Shown here: piece by piece, positions 35,638-44,262 of the stretch
How the letters are laid out: every line of letters begins with the position of its first letter
Position numbering within the stretch: position 1 is the stretch's first letter
Source of the DNA: Colwellia sp. Arc7-635
Lineage (GTDB): Bacteria > Pseudomonadota > Gammaproteobacteria > Enterobacterales > Alteromonadaceae
NCBI RefSeq assembly: GCF_003971255.1
Contig: NZ_CP034660.1
Location: 1,550,001-1,614,000 of the forward strand
Length of the DNA stretch: 64,000 nucleotides
Direction: 5' to 3'
Notes under the pieces: model-generated
Database searches by the model: none
What the model was told of the DNA's origin: nothing
The model's input: the letters and a program-made list of their open reading frames with translations, nothing else
Position numbers and translations under genes: made by a program

Positions 35638-37637
35638 TGAAAGCGTTGAAAATACATTCAGATTATACCCCAAGTGGCGACCAGCCAAAGGCGATTGCTA
35701 AATTGCTTGACGGTATCGAATCAGGTCTAGCCCATCAAACCTTGTTAGGTGTTACAGGCTCAGGTAAAACATATACTATTGCTAATGTTATTGAAAAACT
35801 TAATCGTCCAACCATGATGTTAGCGCCAAATAAAACCTTGGCAGCACAATTGTATGGCGAAATGAAAGAATTCTTTCCTGAAAACGCTGTTGAATATTTT
35901 GTTTCTTATTACGACTATTACCAACCCGAAGCTTATGTGCCCACCACGGACACATTTATTGAAAAAGATGCTTCGGTAAATGAGCATATAGAGCAAATGC
36001 GCTTGTCGGCCACCAAGTCATTGCTAGAGCGAAAAGACGTTATTATCATCGCTTCTGTGTCGGCTATTTATGGTTTGGGTGATCCTGACTCTTACTTAAA
36101 AATGATGTTGCACATTAGTGTTGGCGATATTATTAATCAGCGTGATATTTTAAGGCGCTTAGCGGAGCTGCAATACACTCGTAACGACGTAGCCTTTCAA
36201 CGAGCAACATATCGTGTGCGCGGTGATGTTATTGATGTTTTTCCGGCTGAATCAGACCGTATGGCATTACGCATTGAACTATTTGATGAAGAAATTGAAC
36301 GTATTAGCGTATTTGACCCACTTACTGGTGAAGTCGAACGCACGTTAGCGCGGGTGACTGTTTATCCTAAAACCCATTACGCGACGCCACGTGAAAAAAT
36401 ATTAGCTGCGGTTGAAAAAATAAAAATTGAATTAGTCGATAGATCTACTCAATTAAAAGAAAACAACAGACTGGTCGAAGAACAACGCATAGTACAACGC
36501 ACGCAATTTGATATTGAGATGATGACTGAGCTTGGTTACTGTTCTGGCATCGAAAACTACTCTAGATACTTATCGGGTCGAGGCGCAGGTGAAGCGCCAC
36601 CAACCTTATTTGATTATCTACCTAGCGATGGTTTATTAATTATTGATGAATCGCATGTCACCGTACCGCAAATTGGTGCTATGTATAAAGGCGATCGCTC
36701 ACGTAAAGAGAACTTAGTCGAATATGGTTTCCGATTACCCTCGGCACTCGATAACCGCCCGATGAAGTTTGAAGAATTTGAAGCTTTAGCACCACAAACT
36801 ATTTATGTTTCTGCCACACCAAGCAACTATGAAATTGAAAAGTCGGCCGGTGAAATTGCCGAGCAGGTTGTTAGGCCAACCGGATTACTCGATCCTCAAA
36901 TAGAGGTTCGCCCCGTTGAAACACAAGTTGATGATTTGCTATCAGAAATTCGTAAGCGAGTAAAAATAGATGAACGCATTTTAGCAACAACACTAACCAA
37001 GCGTATGGCGGAAGATTTAACTGATTATTTAGATGAACATCAAGTAAAAGCGCGTTATTTGCATTCTGATATTGATACCGTTGAACGCGTAGAAATTATT
37101 CGCGATTTCCGTTTAGGTAAATTTGATGTGCTGGTAGGTATTAACTTATTACGTGAAGGGTTAGATATGCCTGAGGTTTCTCTGGTTGCGATCCTTGACG
37201 CCGATAAAGAAGGCTTTTTACGCTCTGAGCGCTCTCTTATTCAAACAATTGGACGAGCAGCACGTAATATAAATGGCCGGGCGATTCTTTACGCCGGACG
37301 AATTACAGGCTCGATGCGTAAGGCGATTGATGAAACCGATCGACGTCGCGCCAAACAGCATCAATATAACCTTGATAATAATATTACTCCACGTGGTGTT
37401 AGACGTAATATCTCTGATGTGATGGATCTCGACGGCGGCAAAGCAAGGGCTGCAGCGGTATTAAAAGCTGCTGAGCCTGATGCAGATTATATCAATTTAA
37501 CAACTAAGCAAATTGACGTTAAGGTGCAAGAACTAGAAACCATGATGTTTAACCATGCACAAAATTTAGAGTTTGAACTGGCGGCTTCGGTACGTGATAA
37601 AATTAAAAAGCTAAGAGATTTACAGTTAGTTAGTTAA
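35637..37637 (+). CDS. uvrB: excinuclease ABC subunit B, UvrB
   Basis: A 666-aa protein with the standard UvrB layout: Walker A GVTGSGKT near residues 39-46, the damage-probing hairpin [26 protein letters not shown] near residues 90-115, helicase motifs LIIDESHVT and VSATPSNYE, motif [11 protein letters not shown], and a C-terminal UVR motif ([30 protein letters not shown]) that binds UvrC. It verifies damage in nucleotide excision repair. Start codon overlaps the MATE stop. Coupling of uvrB to a drug exporter is unusual in my knowledge and may put uvrB under a second promoter. Confidence 0.98.
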   Translation: MKALKIHSDYTPSGDQPKAIAKLLDGIESGLAHQTLLGVTGSGKTYTIANVIEKLNRPTMMLAPNKTLAAQLYGEMKEFFPENAVEYFVSYYDYYQPEAYVPTTDTFIEKDASVNEHIEQMRLSATKSLLERKDVIIIASVSAIYGLGDPDSYLKMMLHISVGDIINQRDILRRLAELQYTRNDVAFQRATYRVRGDVIDVFPAESDRMALRIELFDEEIERISVFDPLTGEVERTLARVTVYPKTHYATPREKILAAVEKIKIELVDRSTQLKENNRLVEEQRIVQRTQFDIEMMTELGYCSGIENYSRYLSGRGAGEAPPTLFDYLPSDGLLIIDESHVTVPQIGAMYKGDRSRKENLVEYGFRLPSALDNRPMKFEEFEALAPQTIYVSATPSNYEIEKSAGEIAEQVVRPTGLLDPQIEVRPVETQVDDLLSEIRKRVKIDERILATTLTKRMAEDLTDYLDEHQVKARYLHSDIDTVERVEIIRDFRLGKFDVLVGINLLREGLDMPEVSLVAILDADKEGFLRSERSLIQTIGRAARNINGRAILYAGRITGSMRKAIDETDRRRAKQHQYNLDNNITPRGVRRNISDVMDLDGGKARAAAVLKAAEPDADYINLTTKQIDVKVQELETMMFNHAQNLEFELAASVRDKIKKLRDLQLVS

Positions 37638-37782
37638 GCGATTGATGCTTTGTTATGGGCTAATAGCTTAAGTCATTTTAGTTAAGTGTTCTTAGTTAAT
37701 AAACTTAATCGAGAGTGAGTTTTTAGGTGGTAAGCGCTGTGCATTTTTGACTATTTTGATAACAAGCCGTGATTAAATATAA

Positions 37783-37816
37783 CGCTAACATTAATTATAT
37801 CCTTTTAGTGTTAGCG
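37783..37816. terminator. inverted repeat between uvrB and a small minus-strand gene
   Basis: CGCTAACA pairs with TGTTAGCG around an 18-nt loop. It lies between convergent genes and may terminate either, though T-runs are weak. Confidence 0.4.
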
Positions 37817-37852
37817 TGAATTGTTATAATTTTATTGCCTAAATTAACAAAA

Positions 37853-38065
37853 TTACTTTATTTCGAACATCATATATTTACTAATAATCCCCGCAACTTG
37901 TTCGGAGTTACAATGTTTTAACTGACTGACATCATTGATTATCTTATCTTGAATATCAACAGGGAAAAGCATTAATTGCTCTAAATATAAATGAGCATTT
38001 GTTTCATTATTACTGTTAATAAGTTCTATTAACTTTTCAGCATGATTCTTCCAAATAGCACTCAT
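37853..38065 (-). CDS. small hypothetical protein, 70 aa
   Basis: MSAIWKNHAEKLIELINSNN..., a helical, mildly acidic soluble protein. The start is well supported by AAGGAG seven bases ahead of ATG. No signal peptide, membrane segment or known motif; the second half has DKIINDVSQLKHCNSEQVAGIISKYMMFEIK. Family not recognised. Stands alone on the minus strand between uvrB and an intergenic stretch. Confidence 0.65.
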   Translation of the reverse strand: MSAIWKNHAEKLIELINSNNETNAHLYLEQLMLFPVDIQDKIINDVSQLKHCNSEQVAGIISKYMMFEIK

Positions 38066-38498
38066 ACAAACTCCTTACTCAATTAATCACCTTAGGTACA
38101 TTACATCCTGTTTTTTCTTATTTAATTGTTTCTAAATAGAAAATATAAAATGGCTTATAAACTAATGATGCAACGTCGTTACGATTTACATTTTAGGTGC
38201 AGTGCTTGGCCATTTCTTATAAAAAGATGATTATTCAATTTATTAAACAGATATTACCTAAGAAGTCTTGGTGGCAATAAGGCAGTTATTCGCCACTTTA
38301 TTAAGTTTAGAACATGGGGAGAAAGTCATTATACGCATTAGTAATTAAAACGAAGTACTGGCTATCAAGTAATCTAATACTGACACATATTTTGACAATT
38401 GTTGTGCAGTTCAAATGTCGCATGAGTAAGATAACAGATAACGGCTAGGAGATACGAAGTTGAGCTCAAAATGGGATGTTTACTAGTTAGCTGTCATC
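38066..38498. other. intergenic stretch
   Basis: About 430 bases with no reading frame or repeat recognised beyond the mini-element that follows. Confidence 0.4.
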
Positions 38499-38544
38499 TA
38501 TACCCACTCCACTTCAAAATGCAGCTTAAAGTGGAACGGGTATA
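38499..38544. repeat. 46-bp mini-element with the termini of the 266-bp family
   Basis: TATACCCACTCCACTT and AAAGTGGAACGGGTATA are inverted and separated by 13 bases. The outer TATACCC/GGGTATA and the -CCACTT- word match the 266-bp elements, but the whole interior is missing. It could be a deletion product or an independent short relative. Confidence 0.65.
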
Positions 38545-38672
38545 TACGCAGCACAGGTAAATAAGGTGCTACGCATAAGTGTATTTTTAATAGTTGTTAT
38601 CGAGTTGCAGTTACCGGTTGAAGAGCTCGATTTCTAGTCTCAATTCACGTTACTGATTGCTGCTATCAAATG

Positions 38673-39533
38673 TTATAAACGAGTGAGTAAACTTGATGTA
38701 TCCCATCGACTACCGCCATTTTTTTGTACATCAGCATAAAACTGATCAACTAAAGCGGTTAATGGCAGGGTAGAGCCGTTATTTTTTGCTTCTGTTAGTG
38801 CAATGTCGAGATCTTTTCTCATCCAATCAACAGCAAAGCCAAAATCATATTCGTTGTTTAACATGGTTTTATGACGATTATCCATTTGCCAAGAGCCCGC
38901 AGCCCCTTGACTAATTACCTCAACAACTTGTGTACAATCTAAACCAGCATTTTGGCCAAAATGTAATGCTTCAGCTAAACCTTGCACAACGCCTGCTATA
39001 CAAATTTGATTCATCATTTTCGCTAATTGGCCACTACCGACAGGACCCAATAATTTACTAAATTTAGCATAAGATTGTATTGCACTTTCAACAGCGCTAT
39101 AAGTGCTAGGCTCGCCACCCACCATAATGGTTAATTGACCATTTACTGCCCCTGCTTCACCACCAGAAACTGGTGCATCGACAAATGCCAAATCAATTGA
39201 TGCAGCTTTGTGTGCAAGCTCACGAGCAACCGTTGCTGAGGCCGTCGTATGATCAACAAGAATAGCCTTAGCTTTCATGCCTGAAAATGCCCCATTAGGC
39301 CCTAATACAACTTGGCGTAAATCGTCGTCATTACCAACACAAACAAAAACTATATCACTATCTTTTACTGCTCTAGCGGGGGTCGTGGCCATTGTACCAC
39401 CGTACTGCTGAACCCAACTTTCTGCTTTCTTTGGGCTGCGATTATAAACGGTGACTTGATAACCAGAGTTTTGCAAATGGCCCGCCATAGGAAAACCCAT
39501 AACACCTAAGCCAATAAAGGATACTTTTTTCAT
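38673..39533 (-). CDS. NAD(P)-dependent beta-hydroxyacid dehydrogenase
   Basis: A 286-aa protein from the ATG at 39533 (MKKVSFIGLGVMGFPMAGHL); three further codons to a TTG are open but unsupported. Signatures of the 3-hydroxyisobutyrate/tartronate-semialdehyde reductase family: nucleotide-binding GLGVMGFPMA, the substrate-binding DAPVSGGEAGAVNGQLTIMVGG, and the catalytic lysine in GQLAKMMNQICIAGVVQGLAEAL. The glycine-rich KKDLDIAL-like element appears as RKDLDIALTEA. It oxidises a 3-hydroxy acid or reduces the aldehyde; the exact substrate cannot be fixed. No operon partner. Confidence 0.9.
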   Translation of the reverse strand: MKKVSFIGLGVMGFPMAGHLQNSGYQVTVYNRSPKKAESWVQQYGGTMATTPARAVKDSDIVFVCVGNDDDLRQVVLGPNGAFSGMKAKAILVDHTTASATVARELAHKAASIDLAFVDAPVSGGEAGAVNGQLTIMVGGEPSTYSAVESAIQSYAKFSKLLGPVGSGQLAKMMNQICIAGVVQGLAEALHFGQNAGLDCTQVVEVISQGAAGSWQMDNRHKTMLNNEYDFGFAVDWMRKDLDIALTEAKNNGSTLPLTALVDQFYADVQKNGGSRWDTSSLLTRL

Positions 39534-39810
39534 ATAGTTCAATTTACTATCATTAAATATTGTTAATGTTTATAGCATATATTCCTTGATAATATGTAGT
39601 TATTTTGAGGTGGTAAGAGGCTATTTTCTTTGCATTTTAATCGCACAATATTAATGAATACCTGAGTGTGCAATAAGTGTCGAGTATTTCACTGATTTTA
39701 GCCTGCCGAATTATCTACAACTTAAAATTGTTAATAAAGATGATGCTAGCGAGTTAAATTTATTGTTGTTTTAGCATATACTCATGTGAAAAAAATAAAG
39801 ACAAATAACT

Positions 39811-40620
39811 GTGAGTTTTACGATGAAGTATCGTTATTTTAGCCTCATTGTCTTACTGTATTTACCGTTCACTAGCGCAGAAAACATCAGTGTAGAAAAC
39901 AGTGGCGCTGAAAAATTCTGTGCAGCAAAATCTGTTCGACTCATTATTCCCGGGTCAACGGCACCCTTTAAAGTTAGAAACCCTTTTATTGAACAGTTGT
40001 TAGATATTATTTTTCTAAAACAAAACCTGACACTTGATCTTGTTTACGCCAAAGAACATATTACGCAGGGCAGAGCATTGAAAGAGCTCAACAATAATGC
40101 TGCCATAGACTTAACGTGGAGCGTTACCACCTCAGCAAGAGAGCGATCACTTACTCCCATTCGTATTCCGCTTTATCAAGGCCTGATTGGCTGGCGTGTA
40201 TTTATTATTAATAAACATCAGCAAGAAAAGTTTGACGAAATAAATAATTTAACGACATTAGGTGAAATGCTGGCGATACAGCGATTTGACTGGCCAGACT
40301 ATCAAGTATTTATCGAAAACAATTTAAATGTAGATGGCAATTTAGCATTTTCATAAATGTATAAAGCAATTGAAAACGGCTTAGCCGATTATTTTCCTCG
40401 TTCAGTGCTTGAAGTCACGAGAGAGTTAAAGTCGATTAATGCCAATAAGCTTGCGATTGAAAAAAGCGTGTTATTGAAATATCCATCATCATATTATTTT
40501 TTTGTCGGCAAACAGAACCCTGAATTAGCGAAAACTATTAAAAAAAGCTTTGAACTTGCTTTAGCTGACGGCAGTTACCAACGGCAGTTACCAACGGCTA
40601 TTTCAACAGCATTTTGGTAA
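39811..40620 (+). pseudogene. periplasmic amino-acid-binding-like protein interrupted by an in-frame stop
   Basis: Two open frames in the same reading frame, joined by TAA at 40354-40356, together make about 270 aa of an ABC-type solute-binding protein (SBP_bac_3-like). The first part has a signal peptide (YFSLIVLLYLPFTSAE) and RLIIPGSTAPFKVRNPFIEQLLDIIF. The second starts MYKAIENGLADYFPRSVLEVTREL, the usual place of a G-RADYFPRS block, and ends ADGSYQRQLPTAISTAFW. So the join is where a continuous protein is expected. A nonsense mutation is the simplest reading; two separate proteins are unlikely because neither half folds alone. The first-part start is GTG at 39811 or ATG at 39823. Confidence 0.8.
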
Positions 40621-40825
40621 AACGTTAGCGGCATTAAAGCTTGATGACAGGAAAGTGTTTCATTTAAGCAGCTCATTGTTATCCGGGCAATAAGCTGCTT
40701 AATGATATGAATCAAGGGGATGGCCTAAAAGTATGACTTAAAGGTAATAACTCAAAAGTGTGGATTGAAATGCATAAATTAACAAATATAGCTTAGCAAA
40801 TATAACTTAATACATTAGCAAAAGC

Positions 40826-42289
40826 TTATTTACTAATATATTCAAATAATGCCTTTAATAGCTGCATTTTATCCGTGTTATTTTCATATTCAAAAGCCAA
40901 GTTTTCTAACTTCATCATAAACTCGTCAGCGCTTAATAAACCTTTAGTACCGTATTGAATACGGTTTTGGCAGTGTGCTTGCCACTTCTGTTGTTCACTA
41001 TCATTTAGTGTTAACGGAAAATTACGGGCTCGATAAATAAATAATAAGGTATTTAATCGTTCATCTTGAAACTGGAATGGATGTGTACCCAACTGCTCTG
41101 GCGGTAGTTGATGTAAAATGTCCATTTGCGCTTTATCACTGTGCGAGAAAAACTTGCCGCCGTAAAGGGCAAATTCGGCCTCAACTGGCTCATCACCAAA
41201 ATCACTAGTAGCAAAAACGTCAGTTAGTTTATCTCTCAACTCATCGTATGCTTTGAGTTTTTTCAGATTGGCGAGGCAAAGTTCGCGTGGAATAGCCAAG
41301 CGCTCAGCATTTTCAGGTAAAAGTGTTTTCGCTGGTGCGACGATTGGACACTTATTCAAGTGAATTAGCTTAATTGGAATAGGTAATTCATCTTCAGCTA
41401 ATTCATCATAACGGGTATATAAACGCGCTTTAATTTCTTCACTAGAAAGCTCAAATAACGGCGTAGGATCTCGCGCTAAATCTATCGTAATAACCGCATT
41501 TTTATTTATTGGATGATAACAAACAGGCGCAAACCAACTGGTACAGCCGTGAGCAGAAGAAACTTTACTCGACGTATGAACAACGGGTGTCATGTTGTAG
41601 ACATCAATTAACTCAGCCACTTGCTTTTTATTTTTCAAACTAAAAATAAAATCATATAGTTTAGGCTGCTTTTCTTTAATCAGTTTAGCCATTGCAATAG
41701 TGGCATAAACATCACTCATGGCATCATGAGCTGCTTCATGGCTAATGCCATTCGCTTTAGTTAGCAGCTCTAAGCGAAAACTAACCACTTGTTCGCCATC
41801 GCGCTCAACCGTCGGCCATTCAATACCTTCAGGGCGTAATGCATAACAAGCACGTACCATATCGATAATATCCCAACGACTATTGCCGTTTTGCCATTCG
41901 CGGGCATAAGGGTCGTAAAAGTTACGATAGAGCAGGTAACGAGTTACTTCATCATCAAAACGAATACTGTTATAACCCGCAACACAAGTGTTAGGTTGCG
42001 TAAACAATCCATGAATACGATCCGCAAACTCCGCTTCAGTTAAACCTTCTCGCAAAGCTTTTTGTGGTGTAATACCCGTAACTAAACAAGCTTCAGGTTG
42101 CGGTAAGTAATCTTGTGGCGGCTGACAATAAAACATCTCAGGCTCACCAATAATGTTTAAATCAAGATCGGTTCTAATACCGGCAAACTGTGACGGTTTG
42201 TCAAATTTTGGCGATATACCCCACGTCTCGTAATCGTGCCACAAAATGGTAGGTTGGTCGCTGGTGTTTACAGGTGGTTTATTATTCAT
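40826..42289 (-). CDS. sbcB: exodeoxyribonuclease I
   Basis: A 487-aa protein with the 3'-5' exonuclease motifs: ILWHDYETWGISPKFDKPSQFAGIRTD (ExoI; D and E of DYET), NSIRFDDEVTRYLLYRNFYDPYAREWQNGNSRWDIIDMVRACYALRPEGI (ExoII), and HEAAHDAMSDVYATIAMAKLI (ExoIII). Length and the SH3-like and C-terminal domains match E. coli SbcB. It degrades single-stranded DNA from 3' ends and works in mismatch repair and recombination. Downstream of it on the other strand the helicase fossils begin. Confidence 0.97.
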   Translation of the reverse strand: MNNKPPVNTSDQPTILWHDYETWGISPKFDKPSQFAGIRTDLDLNIIGEPEMFYCQPPQDYLPQPEACLVTGITPQKALREGLTEAEFADRIHGLFTQPNTCVAGYNSIRFDDEVTRYLLYRNFYDPYAREWQNGNSRWDIIDMVRACYALRPEGIEWPTVERDGEQVVSFRLELLTKANGISHEAAHDAMSDVYATIAMAKLIKEKQPKLYDFIFSLKNKKQVAELIDVYNMTPVVHTSSKVSSAHGCTSWFAPVCYHPINKNAVITIDLARDPTPLFELSSEEIKARLYTRYDELAEDELPIPIKLIHLNKCPIVAPAKTLLPENAERLAIPRELCLANLKKLKAYDELRDKLTDVFATSDFGDEPVEAEFALYGGKFFSHSDKAQMDILHQLPPEQLGTHPFQFQDERLNTLLFIYRARNFPLTLNDSEQQKWQAHCQNRIQYGTKGLLSADEFMMKLENLAFEYENNTDKMQLLKALFEYISK

Positions 42290-42639
42290 GATTTTTATTG
42301 ATTAACATCCATGGAATAGATCTATTCTAAGCGCGGACTTTACCAGAGAAAGTATTAATAATCCAAGGCTAGCAGAAAACATTAAAGCAGGCTAGTTGCT
42401 GCAGTGATAACGGTAATAGGTATGTGCTTATCTTACGACTTAATTTCGGCTAGTACTTTCTGTGAGTAATATATACAAAAATAGGCACAAGTTATTATGT
42501 CTTGATAAGTTATATTGAAAAGAAAGATGAAGATAACTTTTATGCGGAGTTAATACGATTATTCGATAAGGACTTTCAGTGCTTTAAAGAATATACCGTC
42601 TTCAGAGGGTATGTAGCTCAGTTCAAGTTTTTTACTGTT
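42290..42639. other. intergenic stretch, with a short open frame ending in the helicase fossil
   Basis: About 350 bases. A 62-codon frame (42502-42690, TTG start) reads into the fossil of the helicase 5' end; its first 40 codons show no family. Probably not a gene. Confidence 0.4.
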
Positions 42640-42710
42640 CATAGGGGAAGCAGACAAGTTGATTTTTATGATATGGGGTTGTCGTTTTAGTATAAATAGC
42701 TTAATTGATG
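42640..42710 (+). pseudogene. older decayed fragment of the helicase IV-like 5' end
   Basis: Bases 42653-42688 match 55824-55859 of the intact helicase gene at about 28 of 36 positions, and AGCTTAATTGA recurs at the matching distance beyond. The encoded end, RQVDFYDMGLSF, parallels RQINLNETGLSF of the intact protein and is then cut by TAG. More divergent than the fossil at 43733. Confidence 0.65.
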
Positions 42711-42766
42711 GTTAAGCAAATAAGCTATTTGAGCTGAAAAATTACACATATCAATCCAGTTTAACC

Positions 42767-42961
42767 TTATTCGTTATCATCTTCAGGTTGTTCATCGTCA
42801 TCATCAATAATATCTGGTGTTACTGCGTCAACAACGTCGATAGCGCCACCAACAACTGATGTTGTCACTTCTACCGCGGTAGAGACAACAGTAACTGCAA
42901 TACAGCCAGATAAGCTAAAAGCAACGGATAATAGTAACAAGCCTTGTAGCATTTGTTTCAA
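42767..42961 (-). CDS. small lipoprotein, 64 aa
   Basis: MKQMLQGLLLLSVAFSLSGCIAVTVVSTAVEVTTSVVGGAIDVVDAVTPDIIDDDDEQPEDDNE: a lipobox LSGC at residue 20, a valine/threonine-rich middle and a very acidic end. Similar small lipoproteins are widespread in marine gammaproteobacteria, often with TAVDVAV-like repeats; function unknown. It lies between the two helicase fossils, so it may belong to an earlier inserted segment. Confidence 0.7.
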   Translation of the reverse strand: MKQMLQGLLLLSVAFSLSGCIAVTVVSTAVEVTTSVVGGAIDVVDAVTPDIIDDDDEQPEDDNE

Positions 42962-43454
42962 AGTAAGATTTCCAGATGAATAAGTATTTGAATACGGAGA
43001 ATACGCTAATTTATTGGTGAATCAATCGCTGACTTCATGCTGTTTGAAATTAATTTTAGATTAAAAAGCAAGTATATAGCGTCAGAATACACCTTGACGG
43101 GCTTGTTTATATGCTGATTAATGGTAACAGTCATCTTATTTTTTTGGCGCTGTTTGTCAGGTCGCGGTTATATGAAGCAAAATAACCGAGGGCGAATTTT
43201 CTTATGCTTTACCTATTTTGCTTTGTGATTATCATGTGTTCGGCAAATTTTTATCGCCAGTTAACGAACGGATAAAAACTAAGCTCACGAACACTAGCAC
43301 TGACACTAATAAAGGTTCATTGCTTTACAGGCAAAAAGATAGCAACCACGAAGTTGGGCAATTCGTTGTAGATAATGGCTTGATGTTGTATTTGCTATTA
43401 CGACGTTTGAGCTAGGCTAGCAATTTAGCGGCTGTATATTTACTTACTCGTTGC
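42962..43454. other. intergenic stretch
   Basis: About 490 bases. A perfect 7-bp hairpin CGGTTAT/ATAACCG lies at about 43165-43188. A 65-codon open frame at 43218 shows no family or ribosome site and is not called. Confidence 0.4.
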
Positions 43455-43694
43455 TTACTTATTTTTACTTGCCCACTGGAAAACGAGAGCAATGGGAAAA
43501 GGTGACACGAGTACTAAGCCTAAACCAATCAAACTACTGATCGCTACCATTCCTGTTACATTTTGCCCAATGTCTGTCATGAACAGGCTTATTACACCAG
43601 CAAGAAACAGGACTAATCCTATGATGTGTAGTATTTTAAAAACTCTAATTATTGGGTATTGTGCTTGAGTCATACGTAGTAGCCTTTTCTTCAT
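43455..43694 (-). CDS. small membrane protein, 79 aa
   Basis: MKKRLLRMTQAQYPIIRVFKILHIIGLVLFLAGVISLFMTDIGQNVTGMVAISSLIGLGLVLVSPFPIALVFQWASKNK. Two membrane segments (about residues 23-43 and 48-73) with a basic N-terminus inside. GGGAAA precedes the ATG closely. No family recognised. It ends up between two helicase fossils, beside the acidic lipoprotein gene on the same strand. Confidence 0.6.
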   Translation of the reverse strand: MKKRLLRMTQAQYPIIRVFKILHIIGLVLFLAGVISLFMTDIGQNVTGMVAISSLIGLGLVLVSPFPIALVFQWASKNK

Positions 43695-43732
43695 TTTCCC
43701 GCATTATACTTTTACCGTTAAACTTTCTCTAT

Positions 43733-43916
43733 CGATCAAAGGGCAATTTCGTCACCACTAATACTAGGATGCTTGCCTGAGGAAAAGTCTCCTTTCGTAT
43801 TCGGATTTGTTGTGTAAATGAATGCTATATCTGCAGGTGTTTTTGGTCGTTTAGTTTTTAAAAACAGAAACATGAATTTTGATAAAACTGGGCTGTCGTT
43901 TGAGTTTAAAAGTTAA
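43733..43916 (+). pseudogene. truncated duplicate of the helicase IV-like promoter and 5' end
   Basis: From GATCAAAGG to GTCGTTTGAG this stretch aligns with 55694-55866 with a few small gaps. It includes the intact gene's upstream region (TTCGTATTCGG-TTTGTTGT-TAAATGAAT) and its ATG (43818 here, 55776 there). The frame reads MNAISAGVFGRLVFKNRNMNFDKTGLSFEFKS and stops; 18 of 32 residues equal the start of the intact helicase. After that homology ends. Many of the differences are conservative, so it diverged from a once functional copy. Confidence 0.85.
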
Positions 43917-44207
43917 TATGGGTGTCTTGATAAGTTTAACGTAGGTATTCCAAGAGTATCTGGCTGCAGAAATAAAATATGGTATTACTCTCCAAATATA
44001 ATCGAGTTATTCACAATGATTATCCCAATGCTACTTATTCCTAACATCATTTTATAATTCGTAAATATAGAAAACTGTGAATTCCTCATTAAACTATTTA
44101 TATGTTTTTAAAGAATTTTTACATCCATTAATAGGAACATCCTAACTTTTCTATTTTTAGAATTCTGGTCATACCGGTGTCACCAAAATAAATATTAATT
44201 TACTATT

Positions 44208-44229
44208 GCAAATGAAAACGATTATCAAT
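44208..44229. promoter_or_regulatory. Fur box ahead of the lipoprotein–TonB receptor operon
   Basis: TGAAAAC-G-ATTATCA (44213-44227) matches the 7-1-7 Fur pattern TGATAAT-N-ATTATCA at 12 of 14 positions, 36 bases ahead of the first ATG. This suggests repression by iron-loaded Fur. Confidence 0.72.
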
Positions 44230-44262
44230 AAGATCTACGCGATAAAATTAAAGGGATAAATA

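Noticed and set aside
42502-42690. 62-codon plus-strand gene
   Set aside because: TTG start without ribosome site; its end is the decayed helicase fragment. Treated as fossil.
43218-43415. 65-codon plus-strand gene between helicase fossils
   Set aside because: No ribosome site, no recognisable family and no hydrophobic or domain pattern.
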